NCBI RefSeq assembly: GCF_008838325.1
Contig: NZ_CP042829.1
Location: forward strand, 1,116,001-1,180,000
Direction: 5' to 3'
From: Tepidiforma bonchosmolovskayae
Lineage (GTDB): Bacteria > Chloroflexota > Dehalococcoidia > Tepidiformales > Tepidiformaceae
Length of the DNA stretch: 64,000 nucleotides
Shown: piece after piece, positions 36,313 to 44,521 of the stretch
Position numbering within the stretch: position 1 is the first letter of the stretch
How the letters are laid out: the number at the start of each line of letters is the position of its first letter
Program-made: the position numbers and the translations under genes
Notes under the pieces: model-generated
The model's database searches: none
What the model was told of the DNA's origin: nothing
The model's input: only the letters and a program-made list of their open reading frames with translations

Positions 36313-36318
36313 ATTATA
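36313..36318 (-). promoter_or_regulatory. consensus -10 box (TATAAT), leaderless GTG
   Basis: TATAAT on the minus strand is followed by 6 nt and then GTG at 36306. No Shine-Dalgarno and no clear -35 box are seen. Confidence 0.6.
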
Positions 36319-36451
36319 GGCGAGGCTGCCGGGACGGCCGGGCGGACGCGAGATGGGGGCCGCCCGGGCGGGACGGGCAGCGGCGGCGCCGTGTAGGCTG
36401 CAGCGGAGAACCGGATTGGGGAAGTCTAAGACACGTTCCCGGTCGGCAGGT

Positions 36452-37747
36452 ATGGCATGGCTGGCGGCGTACGCCCTCTTCATCGGGGCGATGCCGTTCA
36501 TCGCGGCGGTGGACCACGACCGGCGCGGGCGGGAGTTCCTGCTCGAGTTTTCGGTGGCGCTGGGATTCATCGGGCTGGCTATGCTGTGGCTGCAGTTCGC
36601 CCTGACGGCGCGGTTCCGCTGGGTCGCGCCGGGGTCGGGGCTCGACACGCTGATGCAGGTTCACCGGCAGGCGGGAATTTCGGCGTTTGCGCTGGTGCTC
36701 GCCCACCCGGTGCTGGCAATTGCAGCGAACGACCGGTTCGTCCACTTTCTCAACCCGGGCCACGGCGTCGCGCGGGCGGTGGCGCTCTGGGTGATGCTCA
36801 TCGCGCTCGTCGCGATCCTCGGGAGCAGCCTCTGGCGGAAGAAGCTCGGCCTCCGGTACGAATGGTGGCGGCTGGCGCACGCGGTGCTGGCGACGGGCAT
36901 CGTCTTCATCGGGCTCGTCCACGTGCTGCGGGTCGGGTTTTACATCGATGACCCGTGGAAGCAGGCGCTCTGGAGCGGGCTCACCGCCGCGGCCATCGGA
37001 CTCCTCGGCTACACGCGGGTGGTGCGGCCGCTGCGGATGTGGCGGAAACCGTACCGGGTGACGGAGGTCCGGCGGGAGCCGGGCAGCTCGTGGACCGTGG
37101 TCCTTGAGCCGGTCGGCCACCCGGGGATGCGGTTCGCGCCGGGGCAGTTCGCGTGGGTGACGATCCGCGCGAGCCCGTTTTCGCTGGAGCAGCACCCGTT
37201 CTCGTTCGCTTCGAGCGCGGAGGCAGCCGGGCGGCTGGAGTTCACCATCAAGGAGCTCGGAGACTGGACGGCGAAGGTGGGGCAGGTGCCGGTGGGGACG
37301 ACGGCGTACCTGGACGGGCCGTACGGGGCGTTCACCGTATCCGAGACGGCGGAGCGGATCGTGGGGATCGCCGGGGGCGTGGGGATTACGCCGATCATGA
37401 GCATCCTGCGGACGTGGCGGGACCGGGGCGACCGGCGCCCGGCGGCGCTGCTGTATGCCGCGGGCACGCTCGAGGGGATGGTCTACCGGGAGGAGCTGGA
37501 GGCGATGGCGCGGGAGCGGGGCCTGGAGCTGACGCTGCTGCCGCGGGAGGCTCCGCCGGGCTGGACCGGCCCGGCGGGCCTGCCGGACGAGGGGCTGATC
37601 CGCGGGCTGGTCGAACGGCAAGGGACGCAGGGGACGCAGTACCTGGTCTGCGGCCCGCCGCCGCTGATGGACCTGGCAGAGCGGACGCTGCTCGCCGCCG
37701 GGGTGCCGGCCAGTGCGATCCGGGCGGAACGATTCGATATCGCGTAA
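36452..37747 (+). CDS. ferric reductase-like membrane oxidoreductase (FAD/NAD domain)
   Basis: The 431-residue protein has six predicted membrane segments in the first 215 residues with paired haem-ligand His candidates (QVHRQAG, LAHPVL, RLAHAVL, GLVHVLR). A ferredoxin-reductase-type domain follows: FAD motif EQHPFSFAS, DGPYGAF, NAD motif GIAGGVGITPIMSIL and the C-terminal CGPPPLMDLAE. This is the NADPH oxidase/ferric reductase architecture, moving electrons from NAD(P)H across the membrane to an external acceptor. The ATG at 36452 is preferred because the first membrane helix starts at once after it. The acceptor (iron, oxygen or a protein) is not known. Confidence 0.85.
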   Translation: MAWLAAYALFIGAMPFIAAVDHDRRGREFLLEFSVALGFIGLAMLWLQFALTARFRWVAPGSGLDTLMQVHRQAGISAFALVLAHPVLAIAANDRFVHFLNPGHGVARAVALWVMLIALVAILGSSLWRKKLGLRYEWWRLAHAVLATGIVFIGLVHVLRVGFYIDDPWKQALWSGLTAAAIGLLGYTRVVRPLRMWRKPYRVTEVRREPGSSWTVVLEPVGHPGMRFAPGQFAWVTIRASPFSLEQHPFSFASSAEAAGRLEFTIKELGDWTAKVGQVPVGTTAYLDGPYGAFTVSETAERIVGIAGGVGITPIMSILRTWRDRGDRRPAALLYAAGTLEGMVYREELEAMARERGLELTLLPREAPPGWTGPAGLPDEGLIRGLVERQGTQGTQYLVCGPPPLMDLAERTLLAAGVPASAIRAERFDIA

Positions 37748-37774
37748 GGGCAGCGGTGCCCGGGAGGGATGCAG

Positions 37775-38137
37775 ATGCCGCACTACCTCAGGATGAGACG
37801 GCTGGTCATCGGGCTGACGGTGCTGCTGGTGGCCGTCGCGGCGGCCTTCGGCTGGTGGCGTTCGGAAGACGACTCAGGACGGGGGCGCGGGCCGGGTCCG
37901 CGGGCGGGCTTCGAACTCTCCCGCGAGGCCGCGGCGCTCCTGCCACCAGAGCAGGACAGCGATGAGGAACGCCCCGGCGGTGTCGCTCACGAGGTCGTTG
38001 AGGGTGTCCCAGCGGCCCTGGCTGCGGGTGGTGTGGAAGACGACATCGCCGAGGTATTCGTACACCTCCCAGCCGATGCCGGCCGCGACACCGATGGCGA
38101 CGGCGAGGAGGAAGCGGTCGCGCGGGGGGCGGGTTGA
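37775..38137 (+). CDS. possible small membrane protein, overlaps PAP2 gene
   Basis: A 120-residue frame begins with ATG 6 nt after gggaggg, a good Shine-Dalgarno. It encodes a single membrane helix (residues 8-24, LVIGLTVLLVAVAAAFGWW) followed by an acidic tail. From 37874 it lies antisense to the 3' end of the PAP2/YjdF-like gene, so at most the first 33 codons are free of overlap. It may be a real small protein, or only its start may be functional. The long overlap lowers confidence. Confidence 0.3.
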   Translation: MPHYLRMRRLVIGLTVLLVAVAAAFGWWRSEDDSGRGRGPGPRAGFELSREAAALLPPEQDSDEERPGGVAHEVVEGVPAALAAGGVEDDIAEVFVHLPADAGRDTDGDGEEEAVARGAG

Positions 38138-39442
38138 GCCGGTGCGGCGGGCGGCGGCGCGCAGCACTTCCCAGGCGGCGGCCGTGACGGCTGCCGTGCC
38201 CATGGCGTGCGTGAGCTTGTCGTACTCGTCGATGCGGGCGTAGAGGTCGCCGTCGGTGCCGAGGACGTCGGCCCAGCTGCAGGCGATGGCGATGCCGTGG
38301 GTGAGCCAGGAGAGGCCGCCCTCGCGGGCGAGGAACGCCTCGGCGGCGAGCAGCAGGAGGAGCGTGGCGCCGACCTGGAAGAAGAGGTAGCCCCAGAAGT
38401 CCGTGAAGCCGGGGTTGATGAGCTGGCCGGCGCCGAGGTAGAGGAAGAGGCCGCCGAGCGCGACCGTGCTGACCCGGCCGCGGGGGCTGGCGGCGGCGGC
38501 CGGGATGCGCGGCAGGGCGGCCAGGCCTTCGCGCAGGAAGTCGGTGATGGCCGCGCGGTGGAGCAGGATGATGGCGGGGCCGATGGTCACGGCCACGCCG
38601 GCGACACCGTCGAACCAGTAGTGGTTGCCGGTGACCATGACGACGAGCAGCATGCCGAGCCCGGGGCCGAACATGACCGCGGCCCGCCGCCAGCCGCGCA
38701 GGGGGCGGGCGAAAACCCAGCCGGTGAGCGCGAGCCACCCGACGTGGAGGCTGGGGATGGCGGCGTACTCGTTGGCGAACCTGTGGGCATTGCCGGCGGC
38801 GACGACCGTATCTTCGATGCCGAGCCCGGGCACGAGCCGCGGCGGGGCGACCGGGTACCACGCGATCAGGATGATGGCGAGGACCGTGGAGATGCCGAGC
38901 GCGTTCCGGAAGAGGCGGTAGCGGGGCGGGTCGGCGACGACGAGCCAGAGGAGGGCGCTGATAACGACGGCGAGGAACGCGTGGGAGTAGAGGAGGTTCC
39001 AGGCGGCGGTGACGGGGCCCGGGCCGGCAAGGAGCTGCTGGAGTTCGCGCTCACGGAAGAGGCCGAAGGCGGCCTCGAGGTCGACGATGCGCCGGGCGTT
39101 GCGGATGGCCGGTTCGGGCTCGGAGACGACCTGGAAGCGGGCTGCTTCGTAGGCAAGGAAGCCGGCCAGGACGATGGCGGTTTCGCGGGCGAAGGCGCCG
39201 GGGGCGATGCGCCGGCCGCGGCGGGCATGGAGGACGCCCACCCCGGCGATGGCGAGGGGGATGGCCGGGTGGCCGACCTGGACGAACGCCCCTGCGGCCC
39301 CGGCAGCAGCGAGCCCGGCGGCGGCCGGCCCGCCCACGCGGCGCCAGGCCCCCGCGGCGACAATGAGCGCGGCGAGCGTCACCGCTCCCTCGAGCGGGTG
39401 CGAGGGCAGGTGGAAGGCGAACGCATCGAGCAGTCCGCGCAT
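37874..39442 (-). CDS. PAP2-superfamily / YjdF (DUF2238)-like fused membrane protein
   Basis: The 522-residue polytopic protein has an N-terminal PAP2/inositol-phosphotransferase-like half. Its catalytic motifs are NEYAAIPSLHVGW and GNHYWFDGVAG. The C-terminal half (about 330-510) resembles YjdF/DUF2238 membrane proteins: DEYDKLTHAMGTAAV, GIGWEVYEYLGDVVFH and WDTLNDLVSDTAGAFL. The PAP2 part probably handles a lipid phosphate or phospholipid headgroup at the membrane surface. The second half has no established reaction. ATG 39442 has ggagggg just upstream. The fusion is uncommon in my experience of these families. Confidence 0.78.
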   Translation of the reverse strand: MRGLLDAFAFHLPSHPLEGAVTLAALIVAAGAWRRVGGPAAAGLAAAGAAGAFVQVGHPAIPLAIAGVGVLHARRGRRIAPGAFARETAIVLAGFLAYEAARFQVVSEPEPAIRNARRIVDLEAAFGLFRERELQQLLAGPGPVTAAWNLLYSHAFLAVVISALLWLVVADPPRYRLFRNALGISTVLAIILIAWYPVAPPRLVPGLGIEDTVVAAGNAHRFANEYAAIPSLHVGWLALTGWVFARPLRGWRRAAVMFGPGLGMLLVVMVTGNHYWFDGVAGVAVTIGPAIILLHRAAITDFLREGLAALPRIPAAAASPRGRVSTVALGGLFLYLGAGQLINPGFTDFWGYLFFQVGATLLLLLAAEAFLAREGGLSWLTHGIAIACSWADVLGTDGDLYARIDEYDKLTHAMGTAAVTAAAWEVLRAAARRTGSTRPPRDRFLLAVAIGVAAGIGWEVYEYLGDVVFHTTRSQGRWDTLNDLVSDTAGAFLIAVLLWWQERRGLAGEFEARPRTRPAPPS

Positions 39443-39557
39443 GGCCCCTCCGCACCGGGCTGCCGACGGGCGCAGGGCCCGGCTGCCTTTACCTTAACCG
39501 ATTGTTCACAAGCTGTGGTGGCCGGTATGGACGAACGGCGGCGGCAGGAACCGCCCG

Positions 39558-40190
39558 TCAGCGATTGTAGGAAAGGCCGGCCCGGGCGAGGAACGCCGGC
39601 AGGTCCTCTTCGCGCAGTTCGCCGGCGCGCATGGCGAGGAGGGTGCCATCGGCGCCGATGAGGAAGGTGGTCGGCATGCCGGGGATGCGGTAGTGGCTGG
39701 CCACCGATCCGTCGGCGTCGAGGAGGGCGGGGTAGTCGGCGCCGAGCTGCTGGAGGATGCCCACGGCCTTCTCCGGGGGTTCGAGGTAGTCGATGCCGAG
39801 GACTTCGAGCTGGCCGGCGAGGGCTGCGCGGGCGGCGACGAACGCGGGGATTTCGCGCTTGCAGGGGTCGCACCAGCTGGCATACCAGTTGAGGAGGACG
39901 ACCTTGCCGCGGAAGTCGGAAAGGCGGCGGATGGTGGCGGTGTCGCGGGCATCGACGAGGGCGAAGTCGGGCGCCGGCCTGCCGATTTCGGGCCGGTCGG
40001 GAACGAGCGGGCCGGTGTTCGGGTAGACGGACGGCAGGACCGGGCCTGCGGGCGTTCCGGCATCGCCTTCGGAGCCGGCGAAGACGAAGAAGTAGAGGGC
40101 AGCGCCGACGGCGACGGCGATGGCGAGCCCGAGGGCGGCGTAGCCGGCGCGCTGGCGGGCGGGCGAAGGTGCGGCGGTCGATTCTGCCAT
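39558..40190 (-). CDS. TlpA/ResA-like membrane-anchored thioredoxin
   Basis: The 210-residue protein has one N-terminal membrane anchor (about 16-38). A TlpA/AhpC-type redoxin domain follows with NWYASWCDPCKREIPAF (Cys107, Cys110) and the cis-Pro loop GMPTTFLIG. It is an extracytoplasmic thiol-disulfide reductase, often tied to cytochrome c maturation or general redox repair. No ccm/res genes adjoin it. ATG 40190 follows a TACACT box by 9 nt; the longer in-frame extension covers that promoter and is rejected. Confidence 0.88.
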   Translation of the reverse strand: MAESTAAPSPARQRAGYAALGLAIAVAVGAALYFFVFAGSEGDAGTPAGPVLPSVYPNTGPLVPDRPEIGRPAPDFALVDARDTATIRRLSDFRGKVVLLNWYASWCDPCKREIPAFVAARAALAGQLEVLGIDYLEPPEKAVGILQQLGADYPALLDADGSVASHYRIPGMPTTFLIGADGTLLAMRAGELREEDLPAFLARAGLSYNR

Positions 40191-40199
40191 GGTGATCTG

Positions 40200-40205
40200 A
40201 GTGTA
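40200..40205 (-). promoter_or_regulatory. -10 box (TACACT)
   Basis: TACACT on the minus strand ends 9 nt before the TlpA-like ATG, again without a Shine-Dalgarno. It lies about 60 nt from the divergent response-regulator promoter box. Confidence 0.4.
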
Positions 40206-40266
40206 CCCCCCGGGAGTCCGAAGCCGCCGGTTCTTCTTCCGTTCCCTTTCCGTTAACAGGACGGCG

Positions 40267-40272
40267 TACGAT
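40267..40272 (+). promoter_or_regulatory. -10 box (TACGAT)
   Basis: TACGAT ends 11 nt before the ATG of the response-regulator gene. This allows a very short or absent 5' leader. Confidence 0.4.
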
Positions 40273-40283
40273 TGAAGTACGCA

Positions 40284-40991
40284 ATGGTTGCCGCGAGCGA
40301 ACGCCACCCGAAGGTGCTGGTCGTCGAAGACGAGGAGTCGCTGCTGTTCACCCTCGCCCACAATTTGAAGCGCGAAGGGTACCAGGTGCTGACCGCGGCG
40401 CGCGGCGACGACGGCCTGCGGCTGGCGCGTGAGAAGCAGCCGGACCTGATCGTGCTGGACGTGATGCTGCCGGGGATCGACGGCATCCAGGTGTGCCGGA
40501 TGCTGCGGCGGGATTCGGACGTGCCGATCATCATGCTCACGGCGCTGGGCGGCGAAGGCGACCGGGTCGCCGGGCTCGATACGGGCGCGGACGACTACAT
40601 GGCGAAGCCGTTCGGCATGCGGGAGCTGATGGCGCGGGTGCGGGCCCTGCTCCGGCGCTCGGGGCCGCGGGCCCAGCCGGACCTGGGGCCGAGCGTCATC
40701 GTCTCGGGCGACCTTGCGCTCGACCGCGAGCGGCGGGAGGTGACGCGCAACGGGCGCGTCCTGCGGATGAAACCGAAAGAGTTCGAACTCCTGCTATTCT
40801 TCGCGCAGCACCCGGGAAAGGTGTTCACGCGGGAGCAGATCCTCGATGAAGTGTGGGGCTACGACTTCTACGGCGGGCCGCGGACGGTGGACGTCCACGT
40901 GCGCTGGCTGCGCCAGAAGATCGAGGATGACCCGGCGAACCCGGCCCGGCTGCGCACCATCCGGGGGAGCGGCTACCTCTTCGAAGGCTAG
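40284..40991 (+). CDS. OmpR/PhoB-family response regulator
   Basis: The 235-residue protein has an N-terminal receiver domain (VLVVEDEES acidic pocket, phospho-acceptor D59 in IVLDVMLPG, signalling Thr in IIMLTALG, Lys in MAKPFG). Its C-terminal winged-helix DNA-binding domain includes KEFELLLFFAQHPGKVFTRE and VDVHVRWLRQKIEDDP. It is the regulator half of a two-component system with the kinase 3 nt downstream. The start is taken at ATG 40284; a TTG at 40272 overlaps the -10 box. PhoB-like by layout, but the regulon is unknown. Confidence 0.92.
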   Translation: MVAASERHPKVLVVEDEESLLFTLAHNLKREGYQVLTAARGDDGLRLAREKQPDLIVLDVMLPGIDGIQVCRMLRRDSDVPIIMLTALGGEGDRVAGLDTGADDYMAKPFGMRELMARVRALLRRSGPRAQPDLGPSVIVSGDLALDRERREVTRNGRVLRMKPKEFELLLFFAQHPGKVFTREQILDEVWGYDFYGGPRTVDVHVRWLRQKIEDDPANPARLRTIRGSGYLFEG

Positions 40992-40994
40992 GCC

Positions 40995-42353
40995 ATGAGC
41001 CGGGACCTGGCGGCCCGGGGGGCGGCGATTGCGCTCGTCGCGGCGGTGGTCGGTTTCCTCCTCGGGCTGATCAGCGACGGCCCGGGCTGGCGCGAAGTTG
41101 CCGCTTTTGCGCTGACGGCAGCAGCCGGTGCGGCGGCCGGGTACGTGGCGTTCTGGCGGCCGTCGCGGGCGGTGCGGACGGTGGTCGAGGCGGCGGAGCG
41201 GATCGCGGAAGGCGAGCTGGCCCAGCGGGTGCCGGATGAGCCGGGGCCGGCGGGCGACCTGACCCGGGCCTTTAATGTGATGGCCGGCAGGGTGGCGACG
41301 CTCTTCGAAAGCGTGGCGTTCGAGCATGCGCGGCTGGAGGCCGTCTTCGATGCGTCGTCGGACCCGATGGCGGCGCTGAGCGCCGACACCACGGTGCGGT
41401 TCCTGAACCCGGCGGCGGCGCAGCTCTTCGGCACGTCGATGGCGGACGCCATCGGCCGGCGGCTGATTGAAGTGGCGCGGGACTACGAACTGGAGGCGCT
41501 TGTCGAGCGGGCCGCGGCCGAGGGCCGGGGGCAGACGGCGATCACCCGCTTCGGGCCGCGGCGGGTCCCGCTCCGGGCGGCGGCCCTGCCGATCCGCGAA
41601 GGCGGCGACTGGGCGGTCCTCCTCATCCTCACCGACCTGACGGAGGTGCAGCGGCTGGACCAGGTGCGGCGCGACTTCGTGAGCAATGTGTCGCACGAGC
41701 TGCGGACGCCGCTGGCCTCCATCCGGGCGATGGTCGAGACGCTGGCCGACGGGGTGGAGCCCGAGGAGGCGCCGGAGTTTTACGCACGCATCCTCCGGCA
41801 GGTGGACCGGCTGACGACGCTGGTGAACGAGCTGCTCGACCTGTCGCGGATCGAATCGGGCGCGCTGCAGCTGAAACCGGAGCCGGTTTCGGTTGGGGAA
41901 GTGCTGGCCGAGGCCGCGAGCCTGCTCCAGACCCGGGCCGAGGCGGGCGATGTGACGATCATCGTCGAGGGGACGGACCTGGAGGTGGAGGCCGACCGGG
42001 CAGCGCTCCTGCGGGTGGCGACCAACCTGCTGGATAACGCCGTGAAGTGGTCGCCGCCGGGCGGGCGGGTGTGGGCCCGCGCAGCAGACGAAGGGGAGCT
42101 GGTCGCGATTTCGGTGAAGGACGAGGGCCCGGGCATCCCGGAGCAGGACCTGCCGCGGGTCTTCGAGCGCTTCTTCAAGTCGGATGCGTCGCGGGCGAAC
42201 GCGGGGGTGGGGCTGGGGCTGGCGATTGTGAAGCACCTGGTGCGGGCGCACGGCGGGACCGCCACGGTGGAGAGCAAGCCGGGGCACGGGGCGCTCTTTA
42301 CGGTGCGGCTGCCGAAGCGGTTCATCGGGCGGCGGCGCGACACCGCGGGCTGA
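40995..42353 (+). CDS. PhoR-like sensor histidine kinase
   Basis: The 452-residue membrane kinase has two N-terminal membrane segments (about 8-27 and 33-53) with almost no external loop. A HAMP-like region (about 55-105), a PAS domain (about 115-220), HisKA with H234 in NVSHELRTPLASIR, and HATPase_c with NLLDNAVKWSPPGG, DEGPGIP and GVGLGLAIVKHLV follow. The minimal extracytoplasmic loop and PAS domain are typical of PhoR-type kinases. It is co-transcribed with the response regulator (3-nt gap). The stimulus is unknown; phosphate limitation is only one option. Confidence 0.92.
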   Translation: MSRDLAARGAAIALVAAVVGFLLGLISDGPGWREVAAFALTAAAGAAAGYVAFWRPSRAVRTVVEAAERIAEGELAQRVPDEPGPAGDLTRAFNVMAGRVATLFESVAFEHARLEAVFDASSDPMAALSADTTVRFLNPAAAQLFGTSMADAIGRRLIEVARDYELEALVERAAAEGRGQTAITRFGPRRVPLRAAALPIREGGDWAVLLILTDLTEVQRLDQVRRDFVSNVSHELRTPLASIRAMVETLADGVEPEEAPEFYARILRQVDRLTTLVNELLDLSRIESGALQLKPEPVSVGEVLAEAASLLQTRAEAGDVTIIVEGTDLEVEADRAALLRVATNLLDNAVKWSPPGGRVWARAADEGELVAISVKDEGPGIPEQDLPRVFERFFKSDASRANAGVGLGLAIVKHLVRAHGGTATVESKPGHGALFTVRLPKRFIGRRRDTAG

Positions 42354-42397
42354 GCGGAGGGAACATTCCGGGCCTCCCGGGCGTCACCATCAGCAGG

Positions 42398-42413
42398 AGC
42401 AGCAAATGCTGCT
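42398..42413. other. short hairpin AGCAGCA-AA-TGCTGCT
   Basis: A perfect 7-bp inverted repeat with a 2-nt loop lies between the kinase stop and the start of the secreted protein gene. It could be an operator or a 5' UTR structure. It is too short for confident terminator assignment. Confidence 0.3.
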
Positions 42414-42428
42414 GCAGGGGTGCCGACC

Positions 42429-43880
42429 ATGATGCCCACGACGATTCGCGGAAAGATCCGGGCAGGGGTGCTCGCCGGGGCCGTCACGGCGGGGCTGGCC
42501 GCGGCTGCGCTGGCGGCCGGGACGCGGGCGGAGGGCCCGGGGGCCGAGGGAACGGCGACGCCGACCGTCACGCAGAGCGTCACGGCGACGCCGACTCCGT
42601 TCATTCCCGAGCCGACGCCGACACCCTGGACGCCGCCGCCGCCGCTTCCGCGTCCAGCCGGCCCGCCCGCGCACGACTGGGCCGGGTTCGGCCCGGTCGA
42701 TGCCGAGCCGGTCCGGGTGCACACCGGCGACGGGGACTGCCTCAACCTCCGCTGGCTGCCAGGCACCAGCCAGCAGCCGGAGCCGCGGTCATGCGCCCCG
42801 GAGGGAACGCTGCTGTGGCTGAGCGGCGCAGCGGTTGAGGCAGACGGCGAAACGTGGCGGTATGCGCTCGGGATGGGCTGGGTGGCCGCCCGGTACACGG
42901 TGCCCGCACCCGAGGCGCCGCGCGGGTTCGGACCGTTTCGCGCGGCGACGGTGCTCGGCACCGACGACGGGAGCTGGACACAGGCCGCGGAGGTGACGCC
43001 CGACGGCAGGGTGCAGGTGCGCGGGGGCGGCTGGCTGCCCTTCAACGCGGCATGGGCCGCGGTGCGGCCGTCGCCGCTGGCGCCCTCCGGGCGATACATC
43101 GCCTTCCAGGACCATTTCGCAGGGCCGGCGGGAGGTGAGGTGGTCGACCTCGCGACGGGCGGGCGGGTCCCGCTCGGGAAGGCTATGCCGCTGCTCTGGG
43201 GGCCCGGCGACCGGCTGGCGGTGCGGCTGCCGGATGCCTGCGACGCCTGCCCGGGTGCGATCGGCTGGACAGCGCCGCCCTTCGACCGGGTGACGCCCAT
43301 CCCTGCGGCGGTTGCGTGGAACCTGGCGTGGCTGCCGGACGGGAGCGGATTCGTAAGCTGGTCGGCGGAGCTGGGGCTGCGGGTGGTCGGCCTCGACGGC
43401 TCGGAGCGCGCGATTGCCCTCGCCCTCGGCAGCGATGAATGGCCGGGCGAACTGTCGGTGTCGCCCTCGGGCCGCAGGGTGCTGGCCGTGCCGTTCGCGG
43501 GCCCGGTCCGGGTGATCGACCTGCAGACGGGCGAGGTCCGGCGCATCGAGCGGCCGCAGCCGGCGATCGTCGGCGGCCGCTGCGGCGGGGCCCCGGGGCC
43601 GACCTCGACCTGGATTGATGACGAGACCATCGCCTGGCACGAGGAGGGGCTGGGCCGCCAGCGGAACGGCATTTGGGTGGTCAACCTGCGGACGGGCGCA
43701 GCGCGGGTCTATCCGTTCATGGCAGTGCTCGAGATGCGGCCGGCCGGGGGCGGGCTGCTGGCGTTCACGGTGCAGGGGTACGCGCCGAAGGAGGGACTGG
43801 GGCCGGTGAGCTGGCTGCTGGACCCCGGGCGGGGCCTGGCGTGGCCGGCGGCGGGCGGGATGTTCGCGGCCTGGCGCTGA
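42429..43880 (+). CDS. secreted hypothetical protein with SH3-like and beta-propeller-like parts
   Basis: The 483-residue protein has a signal-peptide-like N-terminus (about residues 8-32) and a Thr/Pro-rich low-complexity linker (about 40-80). It then has a domain with PVRVHTGDGDCLNLRW and LWLSGAAVEADGETWRYA, resembling bacterial SH3 repeats. The C-terminal half has repeating strand patterns such as GEVVDLATGGRVPLG and GPVRVIDLQTGEVRRIE, in the style of a TolB/WD-type propeller. It has no catalytic motif I recognise. ATG 42429 or 42432 starts the signal peptide; GTG 42420 is a less likely alternative. It lies 75 nt downstream of the two-component operon and may be a target of it. Confidence 0.65.
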   Translation: MMPTTIRGKIRAGVLAGAVTAGLAAAALAAGTRAEGPGAEGTATPTVTQSVTATPTPFIPEPTPTPWTPPPPLPRPAGPPAHDWAGFGPVDAEPVRVHTGDGDCLNLRWLPGTSQQPEPRSCAPEGTLLWLSGAAVEADGETWRYALGMGWVAARYTVPAPEAPRGFGPFRAATVLGTDDGSWTQAAEVTPDGRVQVRGGGWLPFNAAWAAVRPSPLAPSGRYIAFQDHFAGPAGGEVVDLATGGRVPLGKAMPLLWGPGDRLAVRLPDACDACPGAIGWTAPPFDRVTPIPAAVAWNLAWLPDGSGFVSWSAELGLRVVGLDGSERAIALALGSDEWPGELSVSPSGRRVLAVPFAGPVRVIDLQTGEVRRIERPQPAIVGGRCGGAPGPTSTWIDDETIAWHEEGLGRQRNGIWVVNLRTGAARVYPFMAVLEMRPAGGGLLAFTVQGYAPKEGLGPVSWLLDPGRGLAWPAAGGMFAAWR

Positions 43881-43911
43881 TCGGCGGGGCAGTGGAGCGC
43901 GTACCTGCTGA

Positions 43912-43964
43912 TGCGGGGCCGGCGGCGGGCCGCCCGGCCGACCTCCAGCGCTGCCGGCCCCGCA
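43912..43964 (+). terminator. possible terminator hairpin
   Basis: The 12-bp arms tgcggggccggc and gccggccccgca enclose a GC-rich 29-nt loop, 31 nt after the stop of the secreted protein gene. There is no T-tract. A TTGACG box starting at 43980 beyond it may serve the mscL promoter, but its -10 is weak. Confidence 0.45.
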
Positions 43965-44052
43965 ATCGCCGTTCACATCTTGACGCCGCCGGGCCGGGCC
44001 GCGAACAATCCGCCAGCCGGCCGACAACCGCAGTGCGCCGGCGGGAGGCACC

Positions 44053-44445
44053 ATGTCCGGCATCTTCAAGGAGTTCCGCGATTTCGTTCTGCGGGGGAAT
44101 GTGCTCGACCTCGCGGTGGCGGTCGTCATCGGGGCGGCGTTCACGACGGTCGTCAACTCGCTCGTCGCGAACGTGCTGACGCCGTTCATCGCGGCGGTTT
44201 TCGGCCAGCCGAGCTTCGCCGACATCAACTTCGATATCGGCGATGCCACGATCGAGGTCGGGCTGTTCTTCGAAGCCGTCGTGAACTTCCTGATCGTGGC
44301 GGCGGTCATCTTCTTCTTCGTGGTAAAGCCGGTGAACGTGCTGCTGGAGCGGCGGAAGCGGGGCGAGGCGCCAGCCGACCTGCCGACGCCGGAGGACGTC
44401 CAGCTCCTGCGCGAAATCCGCGACCTGCTGAAGCAGCGGCCGTAG
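44053..44445 (+). CDS. mscL: large-conductance mechanosensitive channel
   Basis: The 130-residue protein is MscL. It starts IFKEFRDFVLRGNVLDLAVA and has first transmembrane helix VVIGAAFTTVVNSLVANVL with the pore-lining pattern, TPFIAAVFGQ, a second helix VVNFLIVAAVIFFFVVKP and the charged C-terminal bundle RDLLKQ. It forms a homopentameric channel that opens under membrane tension to release solutes in hypo-osmotic shock. Length is usual. The ATG is preceded by gggaggcacc. Confidence 0.95.
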   Translation: MSGIFKEFRDFVLRGNVLDLAVAVVIGAAFTTVVNSLVANVLTPFIAAVFGQPSFADINFDIGDATIEVGLFFEAVVNFLIVAAVIFFFVVKPVNVLLERRKRGEAPADLPTPEDVQLLREIRDLLKQRP

Positions 44446-44521
44446 CCGTTCGCCACGGGGCCATGGGAATGGAGTAGACTCCGCGCGCCGATTCGGCAGC
44501 AGGAGAAGGAGGACTCTGCCC

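Noticed and set aside
36307-36648. 114-residue N-terminal extension of the helicase
   Set aside because: It contains the TATAAT box and lacks family features, and normal DUF4011 proteins start near the GTG at 36306.
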